Origin: VXRJ01 sp964636705
Lineage (GTDB): Bacteria; Acidobacteriota; Vicinamibacteria; Vicinamibacterales; UBA8438
Length of the DNA: 64,000 nt
Reading direction: 5' to 3'
NCBI GenBank assembly: GCA_964636705.1
Contig: CAZWUJ010000004.1
Coordinates: 62,001 to 126,000, forward strand
Below are positions 50,301 through 58,865 of the stretch, in pieces. The notes under the pieces are model-generated. The model was not told the origin of the DNA and searched no databases. It saw nothing but the letters and a program-made list of their open reading frames with translations. The translations under genes and the position numbers were made by a program. Position 1 is the first letter of the stretch. Every line of letters starts with the position of its first letter.

Positions 50301-50720
50301 GCGGCGGAGCGTCTGGCGTCGTTCCACCAGGTGGAGAACACCTACCTGGCGACATTCCAGACCCTCGGCGGCCTCGGCCTGATTCTCGGCACCTTCGGCC
50401 TCGGCGCGATACTGCTGCGGAACGTGCTAGAGCGGCGCCGCGAGCTGGCGCTGATGCGGGCCGTCGGCTACAACACGCGGCACCTCTCCCTCATGGTGCT
50501 CGCCGAGAACGCGTTCCTCCTGTTTCCCGGGCTGCTGGCAGGCACGGCTTGCGCCATCGTCGCCATCGCCCCGGCGTGGCTCGAGCGCGGCGGCGCCGTC
50601 CCCGTGGTCTCGCTGGCCGTGCTGTTGATCGTCGTGATCGCGGCCGGCCTCACGTCATCCGTGGCGGCAACCGTTGCCGCCGTCCGCTCGCCGCTGTTGC
50701 ACGCGCTTCGCACGGAGTAG
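47301..50720 (+). CDS. large FtsX/MacB-type ABC permease
   Basis: A 1139-residue inner-membrane protein. There is one N-terminal transmembrane helix (about 15-40), a large periplasmic region (about 40-520), and a first FtsX domain with three helices near 530-680. A linker and a pair of helices lie near 710-760. A second N-terminal-type helix is near 775-800 (NAAYRPGRSVLCIALIAFAVFIIV), followed by a second periplasmic part and a final FtsX domain (about 1010-1130). This duplicated layout resembles LolCE-like exporters. The ATG at 47301 has GGAG upstream. It works with the ATPase encoded just before it; the substrate is unknown. Confidence 0.9.
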   Translation: MVVRALVRRNLGHYWRTNLAVVGGVAVAVAVLAGALLVGTSVRSSLRALALERLGAIDRVVTAGRFVPEETAGALLAADGMGAHFPAVVPMIAVEGFVTHQASGRRASGVQVYGVDDRFWTFHGRDPGGFALDRNGAFASGGLAGELGIEIEDALLVRVEKPSAVPVSSLHGRRDDVGRTLRLGVARVLPPSDLGEFSFRPAQGLARSVFVPLSRLQEELETEGQVNTLLLGGASAASAAADAGDDAVRQETAEAAVRATATLADLGLRVRVLPEQGTIAVESDAGLLTDATVETVEGVAAAGGLATEPILSYLANELRIGGRVTPYSVITARDLARLGAAAPAGAAAGDLPPVILNQWAADDLEADPGDSLTIEYYLWEDEGVLTTREAELRVTGIVPLEGVAADPDLTPDYPGITEATDVIDWDPPFPVDLGLIRPVDETYWDDYRTTPKAFIPLAAGQQLWQSRWGQATSVRLTPASGAGLDAAAAAVADTLRENLDPLALGFIVYPARTLALEASAGATDFGLYFIYFSFFLVVSALLLASLFFRLGVEQRIRELGLLRATGWTPRAIRRLFLSEALVLSVAGSAVGVAGAIGYAWLIMLGFRTLWIDAVGTTRLALDPSPATLAAGAAGGILAALLSIAWTLRALSPATPRSLLTGGVAEVTGVPKLDEAGAGERRAGWIALGLGGAGLALIGASALGALGDTAGFFGGGMLLLLASLALAWAWIGGRPDSRAGGRATVAQVGYRNAAYRPGRSVLCIALIAFAVFIIVAVDAFRRDGEADATDPGSGTGGYTLLAESLLPIVHDPSSAAGQSELFIDDLFGDGEALAGVSLARFRLRPGEDASCLNLYQAKDPRVLAPTAAFLAEGRFTFGATAAETPEEEANPWLLLDRTFEDGAIPAIADATSLAYALHLGIGDDFVLNRDTDRPVTLRIVAALADSVFQGELLVGEANFERVFPDYEGYRVFLVDAPPDRMDAVSAALEDRLADFGFDAVSAAERLASFHQVENTYLATFQTLGGLGLILGTFGLGAILLRNVLERRRELALMRAVGYNTRHLSLMVLAENAFLLFPGLLAGTACAIVAIAPAWLERGGAVPVVSLAVLLIVVIAAGLTSSVAATVAAVRSPLLHALRTE

Positions 50721-50727
50721 GAGTCTG

Positions 50728-51483
50728 ATGTTCACGACGGAACAACGCGACAAGGTCACCGTGGTCCGGATGCGCCACGGCAAGGTCAACGCCTTCGATA
50801 CCGAGTTCACCCGCGGACTGAGCGCGGAGCTGGCGAGGCTCGAGCAGTCGGAGGCCGCCGGGGCCGTCGTCCTGACCGGCGCCGGGTCAGTCTTCTCCGC
50901 CGGGGTCGACCTGCGTCGCCTGATGGCGGGAGGGCGCGAGTACATCCGGACGTTCCTGCCGCTCCTCGGCGATGCCTTCTTTCGGGCCTACACGTTCCCG
51001 AAGCCGCTCATCGCTGCCGTCAACGGCCACGCCATCGCCGGCGGTTGCATCCTGGCGTGCGCCTGCGACTACCGCGTGATGGCGGACGGCGGGGGCCGGG
51101 TCGGCACGCCGGAGCTTTCCGTCGGCGTCCCGTTTCCGGGCATGGCGCTGGAGATCCTGCGCCTGACGGTTCCTTCCCACCGCCTCCAGGCGGCCGTCTA
51201 CGGCGGCCTCACCTGCGCGCCGGCCGAGGCGCTCGCGAACGGCTTTGTCGACGAAGTAACGCCGGCCGAGGCATGTGTCGACCGCGGCGTCGAATTCGCC
51301 GCCCGCCTTGCCGCGCTTCCGCCCGTCTCGTTCGCCCTCACCAAGCGGCTCATCCGCGGTCCGGGCCGGGAGCGCGCGGTCGCCGGCCTCCGGTCCATCG
51401 ACGAGGAAGTGCTCGAAGCTTGGCTCTCGCCCCGCGTCCTCGCGGCGGTTCAGGCGTACGTCGACCGCACCCTCCGCAAGTAG
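50728..51483 (+). CDS. enoyl-CoA hydratase/isomerase family protein
   Basis: A 251-residue crotonase-fold protein. The oxyanion-hole segments are FSAGVDLRRLM near 58 and NGHAIAGGCILACACDYRVM near 105. The position of the second catalytic Glu is occupied by GTPELSVGVPFPGMAL, so a hydratase or isomerase is possible. The ATG follows the permease stop codon by seven bases with TAGGAG as ribosome-binding site, and the ADOP permease gene starts six bases after its end. The genes are thus tightly packed although functionally unlike. Confidence 0.88.
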   Translation: MFTTEQRDKVTVVRMRHGKVNAFDTEFTRGLSAELARLEQSEAAGAVVLTGAGSVFSAGVDLRRLMAGGREYIRTFLPLLGDAFFRAYTFPKPLIAAVNGHAIAGGCILACACDYRVMADGGGRVGTPELSVGVPFPGMALEILRLTVPSHRLQAAVYGGLTCAPAEALANGFVDEVTPAEACVDRGVEFAARLAALPPVSFALTKRLIRGPGRERAVAGLRSIDEEVLEAWLSPRVLAAVQAYVDRTLRK

Positions 51484-51489
51484 GCCGTC

Positions 51490-53955
51490 ATGGTCGGCGC
51501 GATCCGCATTCTGATCCGGCGCCTCGCCGCCTCCCCCGGGTTCACCATCGTCTCGCTCCTGACCCTGGCGGTGGGGGTCGGGGCGAACATCGCCATCTTC
51601 ACCGTCGTCAACACGGTGCTCATCCGGCCGCTGCCGCTTCCCGATTCGGAACGGCTGGTCATGTTGCAGCATGCCGCGCCGGCTGTCGCGCAGCTCGACG
51701 AGCTGCCGATCTCCGACGCGCTCTACGTCTACTACGAAGCGGAGAGCCGCACCCTTGAGAGCGTCGCGATGATCCAGGGGGGAGCGGCCAGCTTCACCGG
51801 AGCGGGGAACCCGGAACGGGTGCGGGGCGCTCGCGTTACCGCGTCGTTCTTCGAGGTCGCGCGCACCCAGCCGCGCTTCGGCCGGGCCTTCACGCGGGAC
51901 GACGAGCGGGGTGATGCGCGGTGGGTCGCAATCCTGAGCGACGACCTGTGGCGGCGGCGGTTCGGCGCCGATCCGGACGTGATTGGCCGCGTAGTGGACA
52001 TCGACGGCGACCGGGTCGAGCTCGTAGGCGTCATGCCCCCCGGATTCGTCGTGCCGTCGCAGCCTGACGCAGAGCTGTGGCGGCCGCTCCGCTTCAACCG
52101 GGCCGCGTTGCAGTTGGGGGCGTTCAGCGCGCAGGGCATCGGGCGGATGGCGGCGGACGTCTCGCGGACGCAGGTTCAGGCGGAGCTCGAAACGCTGCTG
52201 TCGAGTCTGCCGGAGGTGTTTCCGGATCAGCAAGGCGCGGCGCAGTTCCTCGCGAACGCCGGCTTCCGGCCGCTGGTACGCCCGGCGCGCGAGTTCGTGG
52301 TGGGCGACATCGGAACGACGCTCTGGTTCCTCCTCGGGGCGGTCGGATTCCTGCTGTTGATCGCCTGCGCGAATGTCGCCAACCTCTTTCTCGTCCGCTC
52401 GGAGGCGCGCGCCGGAGAGCTGGCGGTTCGCGCCGCGTTGGGGGAGACGCGCGGGCGCCTCACGAGGTCGCTGCTGCTCGAGAGCGTCGCGCTCGGCGTC
52501 GGGGGCGGACTCCTGGCCCTGCCGCTCGCCTGGGCCGCCGTCCGCCTCGTCGTCAGCATCGGGCCCCCGAACCTGCCGCGACTGGAGGAAGTGTCGATAG
52601 ACGGTGTCGTCCTCCTGTTCGGACTGGCGGTGTCGGTGGCGGCGGGCCTTCTGCTGGGGCTGCTGCCGGCGGTGCGGGCCGCGGCCGTCTCCGCCGCGGC
52701 GGCCCGGATGACGGAAGGCGCGCGCGCGGTTACCGGAGGGCGCCAGCGCCAGCTCCTGCGCCGGGGGCTGGTGGTGACGCAGATCGCCCTCGCGTTGTCC
52801 CTGCTCATCGGGTCCGGCCTCGCCGTCCGCTCGTACCAGCGGGTTGCCTCGGTCGACCCCGGATTCAATGCGGACAATCTCCTGAGCTTCGGGGTGGCGC
52901 TTCCCGAGCGCGAGTACGAAACGCCGGCGTCGCGCCTCAATTTCCATCGCGCGGTGGTCGATCGCCTCGCCGCGCTGCCGGGGGTGACGGCCGCCGCGGC
53001 GGCTTCCACGCTGCCCTTCGGAGGGACGGCAGAGGCCGGCGGCCACGGCATCGAGGGGCGGCCGACCGACGAGAACGACATCCCGAACGTTTTCCTGATG
53101 AAGCAGATTTCACCGGGTTTCTTCGGCGCCCTGGGGATCGACGTGCTCGAAGGACGCGAGTTCGAAGCCCTCGACTCCGGCCGCGACGCGCCGATCGCCA
53201 TCGTCTCGCGATCGCTGGCGGAGTCGACCTGGCCCGGGGAGAGCGCCATCGGCAAGGGGATCCGGGCCGGTGGCCCGCCGAACGTCGAGGAGCGCGAAGC
53301 ATGGTCACGCGTCGTCGGCGTGGTGGACGACGTGTACGAACTGGGCCTCAACGAGGATCCACCGGAGATGGCCTACTACCCGTGGATCAGCCAGATCGCC
53401 GGCCGGGAACCGGTCTCGGCGGCGATGCGCTTCGTCGTTCGCGCGCCGGAGGCGGCCACCCTCGCGGGGGCGGTTCGTGACGTAGTAGCTGCCGTCGATC
53501 CGAACCTTCCCGTGTCGGAGGTCGCGACGCTGGATACCCTGATCGCCCGGTCTCATCAGGACCGGGTATTCCTCATGGTTCTTCTGGCCGTCGCCGCCGC
53601 GCTGGCGCTGCTGCTCGGCGCGGTGGGCCTCTACGGTGTCGTCGCCTACGGGGTCGCGCAGCGGCGGCGCGAGCTCGCCATCCGGCTGGCGGTGGGTGCG
53701 GAGGCGTCCGACGTCAGCCGGCTTGTCGTCACGGAAGCAGCGTGGATGGCGACGGTGGGCGTGGTCGTCGGCATCGGCGCCGCCACCGTTCTTACGCGCC
53801 GGATGCAGGCGCTCCTGTACGAGACTAGTCCCGTCGATCCGGTCGTCTTCGTCGGCGTGTCGGCGGTCCTGATGGCCATCTGCCTCCTTGCGAGCTGGCT
53901 TCCGGCGCGGCGCGGCGCCCGGATCGACCCGATGGGCGCTCTCCGCGTCGAGTAG
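51490..53955 (+). CDS. ADOP-type (MacB-like) ABC permease
   Basis: An 821-residue inner-membrane protein of the acidobacterial duplicated orphan permease type. The N-terminal helix FTIVSLLTLAVGVGANIAIFTVVN TVL (residues about 18-42) carries the family's GxGxNxAIFxxxN signature and is followed by PLP. MacB periplasmic domains span about 50-250 and 450-640. Two FtsX blocks are near 275-400 and 690-810, ending in RRGARIDPMGALRVE. Such proteins usually lack a dedicated ATPase and may borrow one. No ATPase gene is immediately adjacent. The family is a strong hint at Acidobacteriota. Confidence 0.9.
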   Translation: MVGAIRILIRRLAASPGFTIVSLLTLAVGVGANIAIFTVVNTVLIRPLPLPDSERLVMLQHAAPAVAQLDELPISDALYVYYEAESRTLESVAMIQGGAASFTGAGNPERVRGARVTASFFEVARTQPRFGRAFTRDDERGDARWVAILSDDLWRRRFGADPDVIGRVVDIDGDRVELVGVMPPGFVVPSQPDAELWRPLRFNRAALQLGAFSAQGIGRMAADVSRTQVQAELETLLSSLPEVFPDQQGAAQFLANAGFRPLVRPAREFVVGDIGTTLWFLLGAVGFLLLIACANVANLFLVRSEARAGELAVRAALGETRGRLTRSLLLESVALGVGGGLLALPLAWAAVRLVVSIGPPNLPRLEEVSIDGVVLLFGLAVSVAAGLLLGLLPAVRAAAVSAAAARMTEGARAVTGGRQRQLLRRGLVVTQIALALSLLIGSGLAVRSYQRVASVDPGFNADNLLSFGVALPEREYETPASRLNFHRAVVDRLAALPGVTAAAAASTLPFGGTAEAGGHGIEGRPTDENDIPNVFLMKQISPGFFGALGIDVLEGREFEALDSGRDAPIAIVSRSLAESTWPGESAIGKGIRAGGPPNVEEREAWSRVVGVVDDVYELGLNEDPPEMAYYPWISQIAGREPVSAAMRFVVRAPEAATLAGAVRDVVAAVDPNLPVSEVATLDTLIARSHQDRVFLMVLLAVAAALALLLGAVGLYGVVAYGVAQRRRELAIRLAVGAEASDVSRLVVTEAAWMATVGVVVGIGAATVLTRRMQALLYETSPVDPVVFVGVSAVLMAICLLASWLPARRGARIDPMGALRVE

Positions 53956-53958
53956 TTC

Positions 53959-56052
53959 ATGGCGAAGATCGCGTCAGCGCCGCTCGCCCCGCGGAAACCC
54001 CACCGCCACGAGAAGCATGGCGACGTGCGGGAGGACGACTACTACTGGCTGCGCGAGCGGGAGAACCCGGAGGTCATCGACTATCTGACGGCGGAGAACG
54101 CCTGGACCGATGCCGCGATGGCGCACACGGCGGGCCTTCAGGACGCGTTGTTCGAAGAGATCAAGGGGCGGATCAAGCAGACCGACATGTCGGTGCCGTA
54201 CCGCGATGGCGCCTACCGCTATCACGTCCGGTACGAGGATGGGCGCGAGTACGAGATCCACGGCCGGGTCCGGATCGACGCTGCGGAGGCATCGGACGCG
54301 ACGGAACCGGCCGCGGGCCCGCCGCCGGGCGAGCAGCTCCTGCTCGACGTCAACCGGGTGGCCGAGGGGCACGAGTTCTGCGCGGTCAGTGCGCTGGAGG
54401 TAAGTCCGAATGATCGGCTGCTGGCCTACGCTGTCGATACGGTGGGCCGCCGCCAGTACGCCATCCGCGTGCGCGACCTCGAGACGGGCGACGACCTGCC
54501 CGACGTCATCCCGGACGTTACCGCCAACGTCGCGTGGGCGGCGGACAGCCGGACGTTGCTCTATACCCGGCACGATCCGACGACGCTGCGTCCATACCAG
54601 GTGCTGCGCCATCGCCTGGGAGACGATCCGGCCAATGACCGGCTCGTATTCGAAGAGACCGACGAGACGTTCGTGTGCGGCGTGTGGCGCAGCCGGTCGC
54701 GCCGGTACCTGCTGATCGGATCGTTCCAGACGATAACCACGGAGTACCGGCTGATCGATGCGTCGGATCCGGACGCCGAGCCGATTGTCTTTCTGGCTCG
54801 CGAGCGGGGCCACGAGTACGAGGTCGATCACTACCGCGGGCGGTTCTATGTCCGGACCAACGCCGCCGCCGTCAACTTCCGGCTGATGGAGGCGGACGAG
54901 ACGCGCATGGCGCGCGAAGCGTGGCGCGAGGTGGTTCCACACCGCGACGACGTGCTTCTCGAAGGCTTCGAGCTGTTCCGCGACCACCTCGTGCTGGCCG
55001 AGCGCGGTGATGGCCTCACGCAGCTCTCGGTCCGTCCCTGGAGCGGCAGGGCGCCACATGCGATCGCCTTCGGCGAGGCGGCGTACGTGGCTTCAATCGA
55101 CACGAACCGCGATCCCGAGACGACGACTCTGCGGTTTCACTTCAGCTCGATGGCGACGCCGTCGTCGATCTACGACTACGACATGGCGACGCGGGAGCGC
55201 ACGCTGCTGAAGCGCGAGGAGGTGCTCGGCGATTTCGATCCGGCGCGCTACGAGACGCTCCGCGTCATGGCGACGGCGGTGGACGGCGCCCGGATCCCGA
55301 TCTCGCTGGTCCGCCGGCGCGGGGCGGGCCGTGACGGGCCGGCGCCGCTGCTCCTGTATGGCTACGGCTCGTACGGCATCAGCATGGAGCCGGCGTTCCG
55401 GTCGTCCCGCCTCAGCCTGCTCGATCGCGGCATGACCTATGCCATCGCCCACGTCCGCGGCGGGCAGGAGATGGGCCGCCCCTGGTACGACGCGGGCAAG
55501 CTGATGCGGAAGAAGAACACCTTCACCGACTTCATCGCCTGCGCCGAGCATCTGCTGGCGGAAGGGCATGCGGACCCCGAGCGTCTCTACGCGATGGGAG
55601 GCAGCGCCGGCGGCCTCCTCATGGGCGCCATCATCAACCTGCGTCCGGAGCTCTTCCATGGCGTCGTCGCGCAGGTTCCGTTCGTGGATGTCGTCACGAC
55701 GATGCTGGACGAGAGCATCCCGCTGACCACCGGCGAGTACGACGAGTGGGGCAACCCCAACGATCCCGACGCGTACGCCTACATCCGCTCGTACTCGCCC
55801 TACGACAGCATGGTCCCCGTCGCCTGGCCGCATCTGCTGGTGATGGCGGGGCTTCACGACTCGCAGGTGCAGTACTGGGAACCCGCCAAGTGGGTGGCCC
55901 GCCGCCGGGCCATCGCGCCCGCTGACGGGCGCCGTCTGCTTCTCCGGACCAACATGGACGCCGGTCACGGCGGCGCCTCGGGCCGCTACCGGCAATACCG
56001 CGAAATCGCGCTCCAATACGCGTTCCTGCTCGACCTCGCGGGAGCAGTGTGA
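53959..56052 (+). CDS. S9A serine peptidase, oligopeptidase B
   Basis: Cleaves oligopeptides after basic residues. It has 697 residues. An N-terminal segment KHGDVREDDYYWLRERENPEV leads into a seven-bladed beta-propeller (about 70-405). The alpha/beta-hydrolase domain follows with GYGSYGISMEPAF, the nucleophile motif GGSAGGLLMG (Ser near 549), Asp in LHDSQVQYWEP and His in DAGHGGASGRY. These match oligopeptidase B rather than prolyl oligopeptidase. No signal peptide, so cytoplasmic. The ATG is three bases after the ADOP stop codon. Confidence 0.93.
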   Translation: MAKIASAPLAPRKPHRHEKHGDVREDDYYWLRERENPEVIDYLTAENAWTDAAMAHTAGLQDALFEEIKGRIKQTDMSVPYRDGAYRYHVRYEDGREYEIHGRVRIDAAEASDATEPAAGPPPGEQLLLDVNRVAEGHEFCAVSALEVSPNDRLLAYAVDTVGRRQYAIRVRDLETGDDLPDVIPDVTANVAWAADSRTLLYTRHDPTTLRPYQVLRHRLGDDPANDRLVFEETDETFVCGVWRSRSRRYLLIGSFQTITTEYRLIDASDPDAEPIVFLARERGHEYEVDHYRGRFYVRTNAAAVNFRLMEADETRMAREAWREVVPHRDDVLLEGFELFRDHLVLAERGDGLTQLSVRPWSGRAPHAIAFGEAAYVASIDTNRDPETTTLRFHFSSMATPSSIYDYDMATRERTLLKREEVLGDFDPARYETLRVMATAVDGARIPISLVRRRGAGRDGPAPLLLYGYGSYGISMEPAFRSSRLSLLDRGMTYAIAHVRGGQEMGRPWYDAGKLMRKKNTFTDFIACAEHLLAEGHADPERLYAMGGSAGGLLMGAIINLRPELFHGVVAQVPFVDVVTTMLDESIPLTTGEYDEWGNPNDPDAYAYIRSYSPYDSMVPVAWPHLLVMAGLHDSQVQYWEPAKWVARRRAIAPADGRRLLLRTNMDAGHGGASGRYRQYREIALQYAFLLDLAGAV

Positions 56053-56133
56053 TTCCCTTGCCGGCAGTCGCCGACTAGCGGATCGACGTTGCAGCATATA
56101 CCATGAAAAATATCATCTTCTGTGTGTATTATC

Positions 56134-57309
56134 ATGGATATTGTGACGCGTCAGATGATTCCCCGACTTGCACGGGATGCAGTCGCACAGGCGCTCGAAC
56201 GCTCGCCCGTAGTTGCCATCGTCGGCCCGCGCCAGTGCGGCAAGACCACCCTGGCCCGGCAACTGGTGGCCGCCGGCTCAGCCAACTACTTCGATCTGGA
56301 GGATCCCGTCAGCCTGGGCCGGCTGGACGAGCCGCTTACCGCGCTTCGAGATCTCTCCGGGATCGTGGTCATCGACGAAGTACAGCATCGGCCTGACCTG
56401 TTTCCCATTCTTCGCGTGCTGGCCGATCGCGAGGTCAATCCGGCACGCTTCCTCGTCCTTGGCAGCGCCGGCCCCAGTCTGCTGCGCCAGAGCGCGGAAT
56501 CACTGGCCGGTCGTGTCGAGTACATCGAACTCACGGGTCTTCAGGTAGCCGAGGTCGGCGCCGTGCGGATGGATCGATTGTGGATCCGGGGAGGTTCTCC
56601 GAAATCGTTCCTGGCTGGCACGGAGGCCAACAGTCTGGCGTGGCGGAAATCGTTCCTCCGGACGTTCGTCGAGCGCGATCTTCCGCAGTTCGGCGCTCAG
56701 CTCAGTCCGCTTGTCCTGCATCGGCTGCTGGCCATGATCGCGCACTACCACGGGCAGATCGCCAACGTCGCGGAGCTGGCGGGAGCACTCAACGTGAGTC
56801 AGGGAACCGTGCGGCGCTACCTGGATCTCCTGCATGACCTTTTCCTGATTCGACAGTTGCGTCCATGGCACGAGAACCTGGGCAAGCGCCAGGTCAAGCG
56901 CCCCAAGGTCTACCTTCGCGACAGCGGCCTGTACCACCACCTGATCGGCGTCGGAACGATGTCCGCGCTGCAGCAGCATCCGCGCATTGGCGCGTCGTGG
57001 GAGGGGTTCATTCTGGAGAAGGTGATTGCCGAGGCGCTGCCGGACGAAGCCTGTTTCTGGGCAACCCACAACGGCGCCGAGCTTGACCTGCTTCTGTTGG
57101 GTCACGGCCTGCGGGTCGGGGTCGAAATCAAGCGGATCGACGCGCCGCGCCGAACCCGGTCGATGTCGGTAGCGCTGGAAGACCTCCGTCTGGATGCGCT
57201 CTTCGTGGTCTATCCGGGAGACCTGCGATACCGGATCGATGACCGGATCACTGCCGTCCCGGCTACCATGCACTTGGCGCCGTTCCAAGCGACGGGCAAC
57301 GTGATCTAG
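56134..57309 (+). CDS. AAA_14/DUF4143 ATP-binding protein
   Basis: A 391-residue ATPase of the AAA_14-DUF4143 type. Walker A IVGPRQCGKTTLARQL is near 30. Walker B with VVIDEVQHRPDL is near 85, and a sensor motif VLGSAGPSLLRQSAESLAGR near 115. A winged-helix part (LAGALNVSQGTVRRYLDLL) is near 225. The C-terminal DUF4143 nuclease-like segment is near 300-345 (FILEKVIAEALP, GAELDLLLLGHG, VGVEIKR), with the Glu-Asp-Glu-Lys pattern. The function is unknown; members are widespread accessory genes. Upstream DNA (56090-56135) is strikingly AT-rich, with ATATCAT/ATGGATAT words, suggesting acquisition or a regulated promoter. Confidence 0.85.
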   Translation: MDIVTRQMIPRLARDAVAQALERSPVVAIVGPRQCGKTTLARQLVAAGSANYFDLEDPVSLGRLDEPLTALRDLSGIVVIDEVQHRPDLFPILRVLADREVNPARFLVLGSAGPSLLRQSAESLAGRVEYIELTGLQVAEVGAVRMDRLWIRGGSPKSFLAGTEANSLAWRKSFLRTFVERDLPQFGAQLSPLVLHRLLAMIAHYHGQIANVAELAGALNVSQGTVRRYLDLLHDLFLIRQLRPWHENLGKRQVKRPKVYLRDSGLYHHLIGVGTMSALQQHPRIGASWEGFILEKVIAEALPDEACFWATHNGAELDLLLLGHGLRVGVEIKRIDAPRRTRSMSVALEDLRLDALFVVYPGDLRYRIDDRITAVPATMHLAPFQATGNVI

Positions 57310-57318
57310 GATGAAGGC

Positions 57319-58599
57319 ATGAAGACGATGCAGCGGAAGATGGTGTGCCTCCTCGTTCTGTTGATGGCGGGCGGGGCCGTGGCGGTTCCCACCTCGGCCG
57401 AGAACTGGCCGAACTGGCGCGGTCCGACCCGGGACGGGCTGAGCTCCGAGACCGGGCTGCCGGTCGAGTGGGACACGGAACGTAACGTCGCCTGGAAGCT
57501 GGAGATGCCGGCCCGGTCGGGCTCCACGCCCGTCATCTGGAACGAACGGATCTTCCTGAACGTGGCGGTGGACGACGACAACATCGAGCTCTGGGTGCTC
57601 GACCGGGCGGATGGGACCATGCTGTGGCGGCGCCACCTGAGCGACGGGAACCGGCGGCTGCAGAAGCAGAACCTGTCCTCGCCGTCCCCGGTGACCGATG
57701 GCGAGCGGGTCTGGGTGATGACGGGCACCGGGATCCTGACGGCGTTCGACTTCGAGGGTAACGAGCTGTGGCGGCGCGACATTCAGGAATCGTACGGACG
57801 GTTCGGCCTGAACTGGGGCTATGCGTCGTCGCCGCTGTTGTACGAGGGGGCGCTCTACGTCCCCGTGCTGCACGGGATGCGCACCGACGATCCGTCGTAT
57901 CTCTTGCGGATTGATGCCGCGACGGGCGAGACGACGTGGCGCGTGGAGCGCCCGACCCTGGCGCGGCGCGAGTCGCCGGACTCCTACATCACGCCGGCCG
58001 TGCTTCAGTACGACGGCGTTACCGAGATCGTCATCACCGGCGGGGACGCGGTGACCGGGCACGATCCCGACACCGGCGAGGAGCTGTGGCGCGCCGACGG
58101 ACTCAACCCGCGGCGCGAAGGCAACTACCGGATCGTCGCTTCGCCCGTTGTCCACGACGGCGTCATCTACGCGCCGACCCGCATCCGGCCGATGCTCGTG
58201 CTGCGGCCGGGCGGCCGGGGCGACGTGCTCGAGACGCACGTGATCTGGCAGACCAACGACGGGCCTGACGTCCCGACGCCGGTCAGCGACGGCGAGTACC
58301 TCTATGTCGTGAACGACCGCGGCATCGTCTTCGTCAAGGACGCGAAGACCGGCGAGCCGGTCTACGGGCCGCAGCGGCTGGCCCGCGGCACCTACAGCGC
58401 GTCGCCGGTGCTGGCCGATGGGAAGATCTACATAACGAACGAGAACGGCGTCACCTCGGTCTTCCGCGATGGGCCGGAGTTCGAGCTGCTGGCCGAGAAC
58501 GACTTCGACGAGTACACCCTCAGTTCGCCCGCGATCTCCGACGGGCAGATCTTCATGCGCACGACCGGCCACCTCTACGCCATCGGCGAGCGCCGATGA
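57319..58599 (+). CDS. exported PQQ-like beta-propeller repeat protein
   Basis: A 426-residue secreted protein. The signal peptide (1-27) ends at TSAENW. NWPNWRGPTRDGLSSETGLPVEW follows, the start typical of outer-membrane or periplasmic PQQ-repeat proteins. About seven blades with repeated W/Y-x-D-x-x-T-G-x-x-x-W motifs are visible (RADGTMLWRR, AATGETTWR, PDTGEELWR). There are no cysteine or PQQ-ligand motifs of alcohol dehydrogenases, so it is probably a structural or binding propeller. The small DUF3311 gene overlaps its end by four bases. Confidence 0.88.
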   Translation: MKTMQRKMVCLLVLLMAGGAVAVPTSAENWPNWRGPTRDGLSSETGLPVEWDTERNVAWKLEMPARSGSTPVIWNERIFLNVAVDDDNIELWVLDRADGTMLWRRHLSDGNRRLQKQNLSSPSPVTDGERVWVMTGTGILTAFDFEGNELWRRDIQESYGRFGLNWGYASSPLLYEGALYVPVLHGMRTDDPSYLLRIDAATGETTWRVERPTLARRESPDSYITPAVLQYDGVTEIVITGGDAVTGHDPDTGEELWRADGLNPRREGNYRIVASPVVHDGVIYAPTRIRPMLVLRPGGRGDVLETHVIWQTNDGPDVPTPVSDGEYLYVVNDRGIVFVKDAKTGEPVYGPQRLARGTYSASPVLADGKIYITNENGVTSVFRDGPEFELLAENDFDEYTLSSPAISDGQIFMRTTGHLYAIGERR

Positions 58600-58865
58600 C
58601 TCGACCGTCGCGCGCGACGTCCTGGCTGCTTGGGACCGCCGCCGCGGCGCTCTACCTGCTGCATCAGGACTATTGGTTCTGGGACAGCGCACGCCCCCTG
58701 GTGTTCGGTTTCCTGCCGATCGGCCTCTTCTATCACGCCGTCTATTCGCTGGCCGCCGCGGTGTTGATGTGGGGGCTGGTCCGCTACGCGTGGCCGGGGC
58801 ATCTGGAGGTTGAGGCAGACGCCGCCGAGGACGACCGCCCGCCGGCAGGGGAGCCGCGAACGTGA
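58596..58865 (+). CDS. DUF3311 small membrane protein
   Basis: An 89-residue protein with two transmembrane helices (about 10-28 and 38-65) separated by the family-typical HQDYWFWDSARPLVFGFLPIGLFYHAVYS. DUF3311 proteins regularly precede sodium:solute symporter genes and are thought to be accessory subunits. Here the gene overlaps both neighbours by four bases, so the three are cotranscribed. Confidence 0.85.
   Translation: MTRPSRATSWLLGTAAAALYLLHQDYWFWDSARPLVFGFLPIGLFYHAVYSLAAAVLMWGLVRYAWPGHLEVEADAAEDDRPPAGEPRT

Noticed and set aside
50887..53046. 719-codon open frame on the minus strand
   Set aside because: Antisense to the enoyl-CoA hydratase and ADOP genes. Composition is Arg/Gly/Asp/Gln-rich, typical of GC-rich shadow frames.
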